Shown: positions 1 to 9,523, counted from the first letter of the stretch. The stretch is DNA of 64,000 nucleotides from Prochlorococcus sp. AG-355-N16 (GCA_003278545.1 QCEF01000002.1:62001-126000), one strand, 5' to 3'. Translations and numbers: made by a program. The notes: generated from the letters alone by a model not told the origin.

Positions 1-1
1 A

Positions 2-265
2 GGCTTATCTCAAATGAGAGATTCCATTTCAAATACTGCAGAGTATGGAGATTATGTAAGTGGTAAAAGACTTATCAATAGTGATACAAAGAAAGAAATG
101 CAGAGAATTCTAAAAGATATTCAGGATGGAACTTTTGCTAAGAATTTTGTGGAAGAATGCGATAAAAACAAACCCTTAATGACAAAATTAAGAGAAGAGA
201 ACTCAAAACATGAAATTGAGAAAGTAGGTAAAGGTCTGCGCTCGATGTTCAGTTGGCTGAAATAA
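2..265 (+). CDS. ilvC: Ketol-acid reductoisomerase, C-terminal fragment
   Basis: The open frame runs in from the left edge, so only about the last 87 codons are visible. The segment [13 protein letters not shown] and the following region match the C-terminal helical domain of class I ketol-acid reductoisomerase, which makes 2,3-dihydroxy-isovalerate in valine and leucine synthesis using NADPH. The Rossmann domain and most metal-binding residues lie outside the window. Its stop overlaps the predicted TTG start of cobD by 13 nt, suggesting co-transcription. Confidence 0.9.
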   Translation, partial: GLSQMRDSISNTAEYGDYVSGKRLINSDTKKEMQRILKDIQDGTFAKNFVEECDKNKPLMTKLREENSKHEIEKVGKGLRSMFSWLK

Positions 266-1278
266 ATTTATTTTTAATATTTCTAGGATCGATTGGTTTT
301 GATTTATTGATTGGCGATCCAAGATTCTTAATACACCCTGTTCAAGTAATTGGCTTTTACATAAAAAAAATATCTGATTACCTAATAAATAATTTTGGGG
401 AAAATAAAAATTTATTGTTTTGGGGTGGTTTGTTCTTAGCTATATCCACTATTGGAATGAGTTTTGGTTTAGGAAAATTGATAGAACTAAGTTATGTGCA
501 ATCAAGAAATCATTTTTTTATTGGATTATTAATTTTTTTTGGGCTTTCAAGTTGTATTGCGACAAAGGGACTTATTTCAAGTGTTAAAGAGATTGCAGAG
601 CTAATAAAACGCAAGGAAATTAATAACCAAAATAAGAAAATAATTATAGATAGGGTCCAAAGAATAGTTAGTAGGGATGTAAGGTCATCTTCTATAAAAC
701 ATCTCTTGAGATCAAGTACCGAGAGCCTTACCGAAAATTCTGTTGATGGAATATTTGGGCCATTATTTTGGATTTTTATTGGAATTATTTTTATGAAGTA
801 TTCAATTTTTCTACCAGGACCTGTGTCACTTGGTTTTTCTTATAAAGCCATTAGTACTTTAGATTCAATGATAGGTTACAAATATGATTATTTTAGATAT
901 TTGGGTTTTTTCAGTGCAAAAATCGAAGATATTTTTACGTTTGTTCCTTCAAGATTAGTTTTAATCACCTTACCTTTAGTTAGCTCCAAAGTTAATGAGT
1001 ATGTAACAATCATAAAAAAAAGTTATCTTGATGGTAAAAAATATGATTCGCCTAATGCTGGGATTTCAGAAGCTATATTTGCCTATATTTCCGGAACTAA
1101 ATTAGGAGGTAAAAGTAAATATAAAAATGAAATTATTGAAAAGCCAATAATTAATGAGACTGGAGATAACTGCACTGAAGAAAAAATCACATTAATTTGT
1201 CAATTAATTTTGAGATTACTATTTTTATGGATAATAATTTTTATCTTAATTTTTTTTATAATTTCGACCTTAATTTAA
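253..1278 (+). CDS. cobD: Adenosylcobinamide-phosphate synthase (CobD/CbiB)
   Basis: A 341-residue membrane protein, normal length for CobD/CbiB, which attaches the aminopropanol arm to adenosylcobyric acid in cobalamin synthesis. Family signatures are the N-terminal [17 protein letters not shown], the central [16 protein letters not shown] (about residues 157-172), and the later [10 protein letters not shown] and [10 protein letters not shown] segments. Several hydrophobic helices run through it, including one at the extreme C terminus. The start is TTG at 253, inside the last codons of ilvC. The family call is firm; the start is less so. Confidence 0.93.
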   Translation: MAEINLFLIFLGSIGFDLLIGDPRFLIHPVQVIGFYIKKISDYLINNFGENKNLLFWGGLFLAISTIGMSFGLGKLIELSYVQSRNHFFIGLLIFFGLSSCIATKGLISSVKEIAELIKRKEINNQNKKIIIDRVQRIVSRDVRSSSIKHLLRSSTESLTENSVDGIFGPLFWIFIGIIFMKYSIFLPGPVSLGFSYKAISTLDSMIGYKYDYFRYLGFFSAKIEDIFTFVPSRLVLITLPLVSSKVNEYVTIIKKSYLDGKKYDSPNAGISEAIFAYISGTKLGGKSKYKNEIIEKPIINETGDNCTEEKITLICQLILRLLFLWIIIFILIFFIISTLI

Positions 1279-1321
1279 TAATAAATTAGTTTTAAAATTA
1301 CTAGAATGAGTCCAAAACCCC

Positions 1322-1567
1322 ATGCAAAAAAACGGCTCTTCAATTGAAAATAAAAATGATGATTTTACTAAAACCTCATCAACTGATAATGAATACTCAA
1401 AATGGGTAGACAATCAGGGAGATAAAGTAGAGAATGTTTTTGGATTTAATAGCAGTGCTGAACTTGTAAATGGTAGAGCAGCAATGATCGGATTTTTAAT
1501 GCTCATATTAACCGAGTTAGTTTTTAGCGGCAGACCTGTAACTTCTTCTATTTTTGGTATTAATTAA
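1322..1567 (+). CDS. hli: High-light-inducible protein (Hli/Scp), single-helix type
   Basis: 81 residues. A hydrophilic N-terminal half is followed by one chlorophyll-binding-like helix starting ELVNGRAAMIGFLMLI, the LHC/ELIP-type helix of cyanobacterial Hli proteins, which bind chlorophyll and carotenoid and protect photosystems under excess light. The C-terminal tail (LVFSGRPVTSSIFG) differs from the TTGQIIPG tail of the hli genes near 60-61 kb, so it belongs to another Hli subgroup. It lies 43 nt after cobD and 1 nt before the next small gene. Confidence 0.88.
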   Translation: MQKNGSSIENKNDDFTKTSSTDNEYSKWVDNQGDKVENVFGFNSSAELVNGRAAMIGFLMLILTELVFSGRPVTSSIFGIN

Positions 1568-1568
1568 A

Positions 1569-1781
1569 ATGGAAGAAAAAAAATCTAACCCAATTAAAGT
1601 ATTCTTATACATATCTGTATGGGTAATTATTTGGGGAACTATAGGATCTTTAGTCGATTTTCCTCTATATAAAAATAAAATATACTTAGAAGGAAGCATA
1701 TATCAATATCTTACTTTCACAGTTACAGCGATTATTTCTATTATTTCTGCAAAGTTTTTTTATAAGAAAATTGATTTATAA
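1569..1781 (+). CDS. Small membrane protein, unknown function
   Basis: 70 residues from ATG 1569. An upstream TTG at 1554 would overlap hli and is less likely. There are two hydrophobic segments (about residues 10-28 and 45-62) separated by a short loop with FPLYKNKIYLEG. It starts directly after hli, so the two are probably one transcript and it may act with the Hli protein; that is inference. No family recognised. Confidence 0.65.
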   Translation: MEEKKSNPIKVFLYISVWVIIWGTIGSLVDFPLYKNKIYLEGSIYQYLTFTVTAIISIISAKFFYKKIDL

Positions 1782-2033
1782 AAACTTGTACCTAAATTTC
1801 TTAATAATTTTTGCTGGTTCTTTACTTTCATTTGACTCATAAAGTATCCACTGATGTGTCTCAGTATCATGATCACAACCATAATTTCCAGATAGGTTAT
1901 CGTAATCTGAAAGATATGAATGACAATTTTGATCTGCCTCAAAAGCAGAGTCATAACCTGTTAGAAAATATATCAAAAATAAAACAGTTATTAACAAAAA
2001 AAATACTTGAAAAACTAAATTAACTATCTTCAT
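1776..2033 (-). CDS. Small membrane-anchored protein, unknown
   Basis: 85 residues. An N-terminal hydrophobic segment (about residues 4-26) could be an uncleaved signal or anchor. The polar remainder has two cysteines (QNCHSY and YGCDHD) that could form a disulfide outside the cytoplasm. It overlaps the end of the plus-strand membrane gene by 6 nt, tail to tail. No family recognised. Confidence 0.55.
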   Translation of the reverse strand: MKIVNLVFQVFFLLITVLFLIYFLTGYDSAFEADQNCHSYLSDYDNLSGNYGCDHDTETHQWILYESNESKEPAKIIKKFRYKFL

Positions 2034-2089
2034 GAAAATTTCTAAAACTTAAATATATCATTTAAAAAAATTTTTCGATCTAAAAATAT

Positions 2090-2335
2090 TTAGCGACCAA
2101 CATTAAAAATAAAGTCATGGAATTCTTGATTCTTTAAATAAAGGATTACTAGCAATATTAAAATCAAATTTAAGCCTAATACTATTGATCCAAAAATATT
2201 TATTTGTTTTTTACCCGGTAAAGTATAAGTAAATTTCTTGCCTTTAAGAAAAGCTGCTAAACCCTTTTTTTCTCGTTTCGATTCTTTTAGTTCAGCATCA
2301 TTTCTAACTTCATCATCAGAGAAACCTTTTACCAT
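2090..2335 (-). CDS. Small single-helix membrane protein, unknown
   Basis: 81 residues. A charged N-terminal half rich in Lys and Glu is followed by one strong transmembrane helix (about residues 47-67, IFGSIVLGLNLILILLVILY). The starting MVKGFSDDEV is a plausible soluble lead. No family recognised; coding character is supported by the amphipathic layout and the clean ATG. Confidence 0.6.
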   Translation of the reverse strand: MVKGFSDDEVRNDAELKESKREKKGLAAFLKGKKFTYTLPGKKQINIFGSIVLGLNLILILLVILYLKNQEFHDFIFNVGR

Positions 2336-2389
2336 TAAAACTTAAAATCCAAATTTATAATATTCCAAAAAAATAAAATTTTTTAATAA

Positions 2390-2701
2390 TTAACAATTTT
2401 TAATCACATATGGGATCATAAATGAAATTCTCTGATTTGAGAAATTTTTTAAAAAATAAGCTTCAATAATTGCCGATTGCATCCCCAATAAACTTGATTG
2501 ACATTTGAATCTATTTTGGTCAAATGCAACTAATTGAAGTTTTTCTATTTCAGAAACTAGCTCTTTACAAACTTGGGTTTGAGAATATTTAATACAATCA
2601 CTAGATTCTTTTAAAATCTTGGATTTTGTTGGTATGGTTTCTGCAATAACAAAATTTGATAAAAACAGGAATTTTAGGAATAAAAAAGTTAAACACTTCA
2701 T
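2390..2701 (-). CDS. Putative secreted small protein
   Basis: 103 residues. The N terminus has a typical signal peptide with a hydrophobic core (LTFLFLKFLFLSNFVIAE) and probable cleavage after VIA near residue 20. The mature part carries four cysteines (SDCIKY, TQVCKE, RFKCQS and the C-terminal NC), compatible with two disulfides in the periplasm or lumen. No family recognised. Confidence 0.6.
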   Translation of the reverse strand: MKCLTFLFLKFLFLSNFVIAETIPTKSKILKESSDCIKYSQTQVCKELVSEIEKLQLVAFDQNRFKCQSSLLGMQSAIIEAYFLKNFSNQRISFMIPYVIKNC

Positions 2702-2780
2702 TACTTTTTAAGACTTCAAAATTTGAGGAGCCTTTTTAAGAATTTTGGTCATTGAGCTAATAGCATCTTATTGAAATTAA

Positions 2781-2804
2781 AAAAAAAGATGCTCTGAAAG
2801 AGCA
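2781..2804 (-). terminator. Intrinsic terminator of the HU gene
   Basis: Read on the minus strand, TGCTCT-TTC-AGAGCA forms a 6-bp hairpin followed after 2 nt by an unbroken T run (A run at 2781-2787 on the plus strand). It lies about 35 nt past the HU stop. Confidence 0.8.
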
Positions 2805-2838
2805 CCTAGGTATTAAGGGAAGAGATAGATTAAAAAGA

Positions 2839-3114
2839 TTACCCTTGAACTCTATCCTTAAAAAGTTTACCTGCAGAAAATGTTGGAACTCTTTTAGCAG
2901 GTATTGCTATTTTTTCGCCTGTCTTAGGGTTTAATCCCTGTCTTGCAGAACGATCTCTTGGCTCAAAAGAACCAAATCCTAGTAAGGAGACTTTTTTGCC
3001 TTCCACTACTGAGTCAACAATAGTTTCAATAGCTGCATCAACAACTAAAGAAACATCCGTTTTTGTGAGCTCTGTACGAGCAGCCACAAGATTTACTAAA
3101 TCAGCTTTGTTCAT
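2839..3114 (-). CDS. hup: DNA-binding protein HU
   Basis: 91 residues from ATG at 3114 (MNKADLVNLVAARTEL), the normal HU length. A longer frame from 3147 adds 11 atypical residues and is rejected. Visible are the dimerising helices, the VSLLGFGSFEPRDRSAR region, the NPKTGEKIAIPAKRVPTFSAG arm and the closing KLFKDRV. HU bends and compacts DNA in the nucleoid. A clear terminator follows. Confidence 0.95.
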   Translation of the reverse strand: MNKADLVNLVAARTELTKTDVSLVVDAAIETIVDSVVEGKKVSLLGFGSFEPRDRSARQGLNPKTGEKIAIPAKRVPTFSAGKLFKDRVQG

Positions 3115-3188
3115 TGAATTGTTTGTAAAGCAGAGATTTAGAGGCAAGTGTTTTAATCAAGCCTAAAAACCTCGAACTTGCACATCAT

Positions 3189-3317
3189 ATGGAGCAAATA
3201 CAAATACGGCAACCGAAAATGCCGGCGGCGCAAAGCTTTATACAAATCTTAGGAACATTATTAGCTACATTATTTATTTTTATAGCTACATATTTTTCTT
3301 ATAAAGAATTAGCCTAA
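3189..3317 (+). CDS. 42-residue single-helix membrane protein
   Basis: An ATG ORF encoding a short basic lead (MEQIQIRQPKMPAAQ), one hydrophobic helix (about residues 17-36) and a short KELA tail. It is divergent from HU with a 74-nt gap. The compact form resembles small thylakoid or plasma membrane subunits, but I recognise no family. Confidence 0.55.
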   Translation: MEQIQIRQPKMPAAQSFIQILGTLLATLFIFIATYFSYKELA

Positions 3318-3395
3318 TTAACTATAAAACATTCAAAATCACTGATATGACTAGATTTATTCCTAAAAAATCTAACTTCATATGTTAAAGAAAAA

Positions 3396-3479
3396 ATGTC
3401 AAAGAGAAATAAAGTTAAGAATTTGAGCTATTTATTATGTTTTATTAATTTTCAGATATATTTCCTTCTCATCACATGA
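3396..3479 (+). CDS. Tiny ORF (27 residues), doubtful
   Basis: ATG at 3396, basic start (MSKRNKVKN) then a hydrophobic run (LSYLLCFINFQIYFLLIT). The stop overlaps the next ATG as ATGA, the arrangement of translationally coupled genes. This is the only support; it could be chance. Confidence 0.25.
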   Translation: MSKRNKVKNLSYLLCFINFQIYFLLIT

Positions 3480-3583
3480 AAAAGCAAAATTTGTATTTTG
3501 AAATCAAGAAAAATCTAACTTTATCATTATTAGACTTTCTCTTTAAATCGTTGGATTTACTGAGTAGAGAGATGGATGGATAG
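3476..3583 (+). CDS. Tiny ORF (35 residues), doubtful
   Basis: Begins in the ATGA overlap with the preceding ORF and encodes an amphipathic peptide (MKKQNLYFEIKKN, then LLDFLFKSLDLLSREMDG). No family recognised. Confidence 0.3.
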   Translation: MKKQNLYFEIKKNLTLSLLDFLFKSLDLLSREMDG

Positions 3584-3738
3584 CGATAATTTTAAAAATT
3601 AATATTTTCCAAGATTTAATAAAGTTGATTAGTGAAACCTTAAATTTTAGTTTTTTTCTTGATTTTGTATCTATTATTCTAATATCAATAATTTAAATAA
3701 ATTATCTCAATATTTAATTAATCAATGATAAAGAGAAA

Positions 3739-5772
3739 GTGACTCATATCAATAGAGGTAAACCATTTCCCTTAGGAAGTTCTCTAACTTCACAAGGGGT
3801 TAATTTTTCACTAGTAGCCACAAATGCAGAATATGTAGAAATCTTATTGTTTGAGGAAGAGGGCTCTATTTCCCCAAAAGTTATATTGAAACTAGATCAG
3901 AATCATAATACAGGTCCCTACTGGCATGCAGAGGTAAAAAATCTAAATGAAGGTTGTATTTATGCTTTTAGAGTAAAACAAAAAAATAACGCTATCAATA
4001 ATAACTATGAAAAAAAAGTATTACTCGATCCATGTTCGAGGGGTATTACTGGGTGGGGATCTTATAAAAGAGAAAATGCATTAAAAACGAAAGAAAATAC
4101 TAATTCTTGTCTTAAAAGCGTTGTTTGCGATAGAAAATTATTTAATTTTAAGGATTTTCCAAGACCGAAACATTCTTGGGAAGAAACAATTATTTATGAA
4201 CTCCATATCAAATCCTTCACTGAATCAACAGACAAAACTGAAAGTTGTTTCAAGAAATTTTTAAAAAAAATTCCATATCTCAAAGAACTGGGAATTACCT
4301 CTATCGAATTACTTCCAATTTTTTGTTTTGATCCAACTGATGCTCCAAAAGGTTTAGAGAATTTTTGGGGTTATAGTCCAATTAATTGGTTTACTCCGCA
4401 TTTTGAATACCTTTCGAATGAATCAGCTGAAAATAATAGAGAGGAATTTAGAAGATTTGTAGAGGAATGTCATAAAGCAGACATTGAAGTCATCTTAGAT
4501 GTTGTATACAATCATACTTGCGAAGGTGATTCAAAAGGGCCAGCCATATCTTGGAAAGGTATAGATGAAAATCTTTATTACTTTATTGGAAAAGATAAAA
4601 ATTATCAGGACGTCTCCGGATGTGGTAATACTATTGCAGCAAATAGAGGATTAGTTAGAAAACTAATAATTGAATCTCTAAAATGTTGGGCGAGTGAATT
4701 AGGAGTTGATGGTTTTAGATTTGATTTAGGAATTGCCCTATCAAGAGGAGAAAATCTTTCACCGCTTGATAATCCTCCAATTTTTGAAGATATAGAATGT
4801 GAACCAGAACTTATCGATATCAAGTTCATAAGTGAGCCATGGGATTGTGGCGGTTTATATAAATTAGGTGATTTCCCATCTAAGAATACTTTCACTTGGA
4901 ATGGTCATTTTAGAGATGACTTAAGGAGATTTTGGAAGGGGGATAAAGATACAGCTTGGAATATGAGTGATAAAATAAAAGGGACGACATCTATTTATAA
5001 AGAAGATAATATTTTTCCAAAGTCTATAAATTTTATTACTTCACATGATGGATTCACTCTAAAAGACTTGGTAACTTTCAATAGAAAACATAATTTTGCC
5101 AATAGAGAACAAAATAGAGATGGGGATAATCATAACAATTCTTGGAATCATGGTACTGAGGGACCAACTACGAACTTATTAATCAATGATTTAAGAAAAA
5201 GACAACAAAAAAATCTTATTCTTAGTTTATTTATCTCCAAAGGTGTTCCAATGATACTTATGGGTGATGAGATAGGCAGATCACAAGGCGGTAACAATAA
5301 TTCTTGGTGCCAAAATAATTTATTGGGCTGGATGAATTGGGAACATGGTCAACAAGATTTGGAATTATTAGAATATTTTAAATACGTCATAAAAATCCGA
5401 AAAAAATTAATAAACATTTTCAATCCATCATTCTTCCCTAATAATCAAACAAATGAAAATATTCCAACATATCATTGGCATGGAACAAAGTTAGATAGCC
5501 CTGATTGGAGTAGTTGGTCTCACACAGTCGCTTTTAGTATTAACAAAGACAATACAAGTCCGCTGGTCTGGATAGGTTTAAATGCGTATTCAAAAAATAT
5601 CGATTTCCCCTTGCCTAAAAGTAAATATAATTGGTTAAAAGTTATTGATACTAGCATGTCTGAGATTTTTGAACCCTTAACTATTAATGAAAATTCTGTT
5701 TCAATAAAGAGTAGAAGCTCTTTACTAATAATTTCGGAAGAAGTATTTGGAGCAAAAAATAATTTATTCTAA
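3739..5772 (+). CDS. glgX: Glycogen debranching enzyme / isoamylase-type GH13
   Basis: 677 residues, GTG start. The N-terminal CBM48-like domain (about 1-130) begins RGKPFPLGSSLTSQGVNFS. The GH13 barrel shows the four conserved regions: DVVYNHT (D254), GFRFDLG (nucleophile D329), SEPWD (acid E366) and TSHDGF (H436-D437). It hydrolyses alpha-1,6 branches of glycogen, feeding carbohydrate use at night. All catalytic residues are present. Whether it acts as GlgX or as plant-type isoamylase cannot be decided here. A sugar-type symporter gene lies just downstream, past a tRNA on the other strand. Confidence 0.92.
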   Translation: MTHINRGKPFPLGSSLTSQGVNFSLVATNAEYVEILLFEEEGSISPKVILKLDQNHNTGPYWHAEVKNLNEGCIYAFRVKQKNNAINNNYEKKVLLDPCSRGITGWGSYKRENALKTKENTNSCLKSVVCDRKLFNFKDFPRPKHSWEETIIYELHIKSFTESTDKTESCFKKFLKKIPYLKELGITSIELLPIFCFDPTDAPKGLENFWGYSPINWFTPHFEYLSNESAENNREEFRRFVEECHKADIEVILDVVYNHTCEGDSKGPAISWKGIDENLYYFIGKDKNYQDVSGCGNTIAANRGLVRKLIIESLKCWASELGVDGFRFDLGIALSRGENLSPLDNPPIFEDIECEPELIDIKFISEPWDCGGLYKLGDFPSKNTFTWNGHFRDDLRRFWKGDKDTAWNMSDKIKGTTSIYKEDNIFPKSINFITSHDGFTLKDLVTFNRKHNFANREQNRDGDNHNNSWNHGTEGPTTNLLINDLRKRQQKNLILSLFISKGVPMILMGDEIGRSQGGNNNSWCQNNLLGWMNWEHGQQDLELLEYFKYVIKIRKKLINIFNPSFFPNNQTNENIPTYHWHGTKLDSPDWSSWSHTVAFSINKDNTSPLVWIGLNAYSKNIDFPLPKSKYNWLKVIDTSMSEIFEPLTINENSVSIKSRSSLLIISEEVFGAKNNLF

Positions 5773-5773
5773 A

Positions 5774-5844
5774 AGCGGGCGGCGGGAATCGAACCCGCAT
5801 CTTCAGCTTGGAAGGCTGAGGTTTTACCACTAAACCACGCCCGC
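5774..5844 (-). tRNA. trnG: tRNA-Gly (anticodon TCC)
   Basis: The minus strand folds as a full cloverleaf. The acceptor stem is GCGGGCG/CGCCCGC, the D arm contains AGTGG, the anticodon stem TCAGC/GCTGA encloses loop CTTCCAA with anticodon TCC, and the T arm contains GGTTCGATTCC. CCA is not encoded. About 71 nt including the discriminator. Confidence 0.97.
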
Positions 5845-5905
5845 ATTAAGTAATAGAATTACCATTGCAATAATACATTATCAAACAATAAACAAAGTTA
5901 AAAGA

Positions 5906-7303
5906 TTGGAAAATTCACACTCGAAAAAAAATATTTCTAGATCAACAACAAGATTAATGTTCTCTTATGGGTTAGGAGATGCAGGGACAGGTTTAGTCGC
6001 GACACAATTTGGTTTTTTTCTTTTCAAATTCTTTATTTCTGCTGGTTTACCGGTAATAATTGCAGGATCATTATTAATGTTAATAAAGATATGGGATGCA
6101 GTAAATGATCCGTTAATTGGATGGTTAAGTGATCGTACTAAATCAAGATGGGGGCCAAGAATCCCTTGGATGGTAGCAGCATCTGTTCCCCTTGGTTTCT
6201 CTTTAGCTGCGATATGGTGGACGCCCACTGGTTCAGTGCTAACCAAGACTATTTACTATGCCTTAATTTCTATAATCGTAATGACTGCTTATACAAGTAT
6301 TAATCTTCCTTTTGCAGCTCTTTCTACTGAAATTTCTGAAAAAACAGCAATAAGAACAAGACTAAACGCGTCTAGATTTACTGGCTCAATAATCGCAGGA
6401 CTAACTGGTTTAATAATTGCTGGAGTTGTATTAGGTTCCGAAGGATCAGCAAATAATGAATATTTTTTAATGGGTAAAATAAGCGGATGTATTGCAGTTG
6501 CTGCAACATTACTTTCTTGTTGGGGATTAGCTCCATTCGCAAAAAAAGCAAGAAGGCCTTCAGGGAAAGTTGAAGCCATAACACTTCAATTCAAAAGAAT
6601 CTTCAGAAATAAAAAATTTCTAAAAGTTATTACGCTCTATATTCTCCTCTGGTGCGCCTTACAATTGATGCAAACAGTAGCGTTAATATATGTCGAGGAT
6701 GTACTGAATGTACCAACATATATTGCAAAGTGGATCCCGATACCTTTCCAAATTAGCGCTTTAGTGGGTTTACAAATATGGACCAGAGTATCAAATAAAT
6801 TGAACAGGATTTCAGCGTTAAACTATGGAGCGATTATGTGGATTATTTCATGCACAGCAGCTTTATTTTTGCCTTCATTATCAAAAATTTCAGGAGCTGG
6901 AGATAGTTTATTCCTAAATTCCAGCAACATATTTCTGTTCATTCTTTTAATTTTCATAATCTGCCTTATTGGCATTGGAGCTTCAACCGCTTTTCTTATC
7001 CCTTGGTCACTACTTCCTGATGCGATAGACGAAGACCCAGAGAAACCAGCAGGATTATATACTGCTTGGATGGTACTTATTCAGAAGATTGGTATCGCGT
7101 TTAGTGTTCAATTATTGGGATTTTTATTGTATTTATCAGGTTATCAATCATGCTTTGTTGATAACGATAGCCTAAATATTATCGAACAATGCTACTCAGC
7201 ACAATTAACTATTAGATTATGTATTGGTTTTATACCCTCAATATTGGTAATAATTGGTCTTTTAATCATGAGAAAATGGGATCGAACATTAATTACAAAC
7301 TAA
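5906..7303 (+). CDS. GPH-family (MelB-like) sugar:cation symporter
   Basis: 465 residues, TTG start at 5906; an in-frame ATG at 5957 would shorten it by 17. About twelve hydrophobic segments. The loop KIWDAVNDPLIGWLSDRT followed by RWGPRIPWM is the hallmark of glycoside-pentoside-hexuronide:cation symporters of the MFS, in which the Asp residues bind cation. The substrate cannot be read from sequence. A short gap to the next gene (9 nt) suggests an operon with the MlaE-like permease. Confidence 0.85.
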   Translation: MENSHSKKNISRSTTRLMFSYGLGDAGTGLVATQFGFFLFKFFISAGLPVIIAGSLLMLIKIWDAVNDPLIGWLSDRTKSRWGPRIPWMVAASVPLGFSLAAIWWTPTGSVLTKTIYYALISIIVMTAYTSINLPFAALSTEISEKTAIRTRLNASRFTGSIIAGLTGLIIAGVVLGSEGSANNEYFLMGKISGCIAVAATLLSCWGLAPFAKKARRPSGKVEAITLQFKRIFRNKKFLKVITLYILLWCALQLMQTVALIYVEDVLNVPTYIAKWIPIPFQISALVGLQIWTRVSNKLNRISALNYGAIMWIISCTAALFLPSLSKISGAGDSLFLNSSNIFLFILLIFIICLIGIGASTAFLIPWSLLPDAIDEDPEKPAGLYTAWMVLIQKIGIAFSVQLLGFLLYLSGYQSCFVDNDSLNIIEQCYSAQLTIRLCIGFIPSILVIIGLLIMRKWDRTLITN

Positions 7304-7312
7304 TATAAAGAT

Positions 7313-8068
7313 ATGTATTACCTTGATTTTTTCAAAAGACTTCTAAGCAGCCTAGTCATTGGCGGGCAAGCAATTAATTTTATCTTTAAGGGTAAAATTT
7401 CCAAAAATGATCTCTTTGAGCAACTTATGGAGTCAGGTCCTGGCAGTTTGTTAATTGTATTAATTACAGGAATTGCCGCAGGTACAGTTTTTAATATTCA
7501 AGTTGCATCACAACTTACAAGTATGGGGGTTTCAAGTGAAATTGGAGGTCTATTAGCAGTAGGCATGGCAAGAGAAATGGCTCCTCTTCTAACTGCTACT
7601 TTAATGACTGGAAAGGTTGCAACTGCCTATGCTGCTCAACTGGGCACTATGAAAGTCACAGAACAAATTGAGGCAATAACCATGTTAAGGACCGAACCAG
7701 TCCAATATTTGGTAGTCCCAAGGTTACTTTCGATGGTAATAATGTCTCCGATACAGTGTCTTTTGTTTTTATCTGTAGCTTTATGGAGTGGACAAATTTG
7801 GAGCACAATTTTTTATAAAGTACCTCCAATAGTTTTTTGGACATCTGTAAGATCAGGCAATGTGAGTTTAACGAGTGCAGACTTAACTTCAATGTTAATA
7901 AAATCCGTAGTGTTCGGATTACTTATTTCAATCATTGCTTGTGGATATGGACTTACAACCAAAGGAGGTCCAAAAGAAGTTGGAACAAGTACAACAGGTG
8001 CGGTTGTAATGACTCTCGTTACTGTATCTTTAATGGATGTATTACTAACGCAAATTTTATTTGGATGA
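7313..8068 (+). CDS. mlaE: MlaE-family ABC transporter permease
   Basis: 251 residues with about five membrane segments. The family motif around residues 80-115 (EIGGLLAVGMAREMAPLL, then MKVTEQIEAITMLRTEP) is that of MlaE/YrbE permeases, which move phospholipid between inner and outer membranes. Near the C terminus is the usual GYGLTTKGGPKEVG segment. The partner ATPase and MCE-domain protein are not in this window, so they must be elsewhere. The stop lies 4 nt before the next start. Confidence 0.88.
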   Translation: MYYLDFFKRLLSSLVIGGQAINFIFKGKISKNDLFEQLMESGPGSLLIVLITGIAAGTVFNIQVASQLTSMGVSSEIGGLLAVGMAREMAPLLTATLMTGKVATAYAAQLGTMKVTEQIEAITMLRTEPVQYLVVPRLLSMVIMSPIQCLLFLSVALWSGQIWSTIFYKVPPIVFWTSVRSGNVSLTSADLTSMLIKSVVFGLLISIIACGYGLTTKGGPKEVGTSTTGAVVMTLVTVSLMDVLLTQILFG

Positions 8069-8072
8069 TCCT

Positions 8073-8477
8073 ATGTTTAATACTAAATCAAAAAAAGATG
8101 AGCCAGTAATAATATCCCCTTCATTTCAGTTGCCAATCATTCTAATAGTTTTAAGTTTTATGCTTTTGTTTTTGAATATTGGTTCTTTGCCAACAATAGT
8201 TTTTGCTTCTTTTAGCCTTTTTTTATTACTTCAGTCATTCACCTTAAGAATAAAAATAACAAATGATGATTTTATCGTTTTACAATTAGGGAAAGAGATT
8301 AGAACTTTTCCATTCAAGAACTGGATATCATGGAAATTCTTTTTCCCTATAATCCCAGGTATTTTTTATTTTAGAGAAAAGTCCAGTCCTCATTTATTAC
8401 CAATTTTATTTAATCCAAAGCAATTAAAAGATGAGCTCATAAAAAAAGTTGACTCCCTAGAAATTAAAAATTCTTAA
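8073..8477 (+). CDS. DUF3119 family membrane protein
   Basis: 134 residues from ATG 8073; a TTG at 8061 overlaps mlaE and adds four residues. Two adjacent hydrophobic segments near the N terminus are followed by a beta-rich part with ITNDDFIVLQLGKEIRTFPF and a FPIIPGIFYFRE segment, the pattern of cyanobacterial and plastid DUF3119 proteins. The role is unknown. Placement after an MlaE permease hints at membrane maintenance (inference). Confidence 0.75.
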   Translation: MFNTKSKKDEPVIISPSFQLPIILIVLSFMLLFLNIGSLPTIVFASFSLFLLLQSFTLRIKITNDDFIVLQLGKEIRTFPFKNWISWKFFFPIIPGIFYFREKSSPHLLPILFNPKQLKDELIKKVDSLEIKNS

Positions 8478-8512
8478 AATTCAGACTTTGCCTAATCATC
8501 AAAATTATTTAA

Positions 8513-9523
8513 ATGACCAATACAGAAATTTCCGACAAAAATCCTGAAAAGGAATTTAAAATAGATAAGTCAATTTCAGATGATAAAACAGAACAAATTA
8601 GTAAGAAAAATACAACTCAAAATAAAAAAATTACACCGAAAAACGATAAATCAACTAAATCTTTTGATGAAATTTCTAATGAAATTCTTAGAGATCTCTT
8701 TTCAAAAAAAGATTCTTTAGTTAAAGAAATAAAAGAGTTAGAAACAAAAAAAATTGAAATAGAAAAAGATATTGAGTCTAATTTTAAAGGACAGTCAGAT
8801 AATATTGCTAAAAGAGTTAAAGGCTTTCAAGAGTACTTAACTGGAGCTTTGCAGAATCTTTCACAAAACGTTGAGAAACTTGAATTAGTTTCTCAACCAA
8901 TAATCGTAAAGCCTTCTCCCCTTGATGAGAAAAAGCAAGACAATAGCACAAATAATGTGGTTAATGTTCCTGCTCTTTCAGAGACATTTAAGCCAGATGA
9001 AGAGATTATAAAAAGTTGCTTTTCAAGTTTCACAGAACAACCCGACTTTTATGCAGAACCTTGGAAATTAAGACGGAGTCTTGATTCCTCAGATATAGAA
9101 ATTATGGATGATTGGTTCTTTAACATGGGCGGGAGAGGTTCTCTTGAAAGTAGAGGATCTCGACAAAAAAATGCCTTGTTATCAGCTGGCTTAATATCTA
9201 TTCTTGGCGAATTATATGGAGATCAATTTCAGACTCTTATTTTAGCTTCGCAGCCTGAACGATTAGGTGAATGGAGAAGAATTCTTCAAGATTCACTTGG
9301 TCTAACAAGGGATGACTTTGGACCTAATAGTGGGATTGTTTTGTTTGAAAGGCCTGAAGGTGTCATCGAGAGAGCTGATAGATTAGAAGCCAATGAAGAA
9401 TTGCCTTTTATTATCATTGATGCTGCAGAAACTTCTGTTGAAATTCCAATACTTCAATTCCCATTATGGGTTGCATTTGCTGGCTCAGATAATGAAATTT
9501 ACGATGATCTTGAACTAAACTAA
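8513..9523 (+). CDS. DUF3086 family protein with coiled coil
   Basis: 336 residues. Residues 1-55 are low-complexity Lys/Ser/Thr/Asn. Residues 60-125 form a heptad-rich coiled coil ([20 protein letters not shown]). The C-terminal 170 residues ([39 protein letters not shown]) are the conserved DUF3086 domain found in cyanobacteria. Function unknown; it sits 6 nt before plsY. Confidence 0.78.
   Translation: MTNTEISDKNPEKEFKIDKSISDDKTEQISKKNTTQNKKITPKNDKSTKSFDEISNEILRDLFSKKDSLVKEIKELETKKIEIEKDIESNFKGQSDNIAKRVKGFQEYLTGALQNLSQNVEKLELVSQPIIVKPSPLDEKKQDNSTNNVVNVPALSETFKPDEEIIKSCFSSFTEQPDFYAEPWKLRRSLDSSDIEIMDDWFFNMGGRGSLESRGSRQKNALLSAGLISILGELYGDQFQTLILASQPERLGEWRRILQDSLGLTRDDFGPNSGIVLFERPEGVIERADRLEANEELPFIIIDAAETSVEIPILQFPLWVAFAGSDNEIYDDLELN

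Larger units (their letters stand above)
3318..3738. other. Intergenic stretch upstream of glgX-like gene
   Basis: 421 nt without a confident gene. It holds two very short ORFs listed separately (3396-3479 and 3476-3583). The last 130 nt are extremely AT-rich and probably carry the promoter of the debranching enzyme gene. No clear hairpin terminator seen. Confidence 0.5.

Noticed and set aside
3114-3147. Longer HU start at 3147
   Set aside because: The extra 11 residues are not HU-like; the ATG at 3114 gives the standard MNKADL start.
4605-4895. Minus-strand ORF inside the debranching enzyme gene
   Set aside because: Fully inside a gene with all catalytic motifs; a frame shadow.
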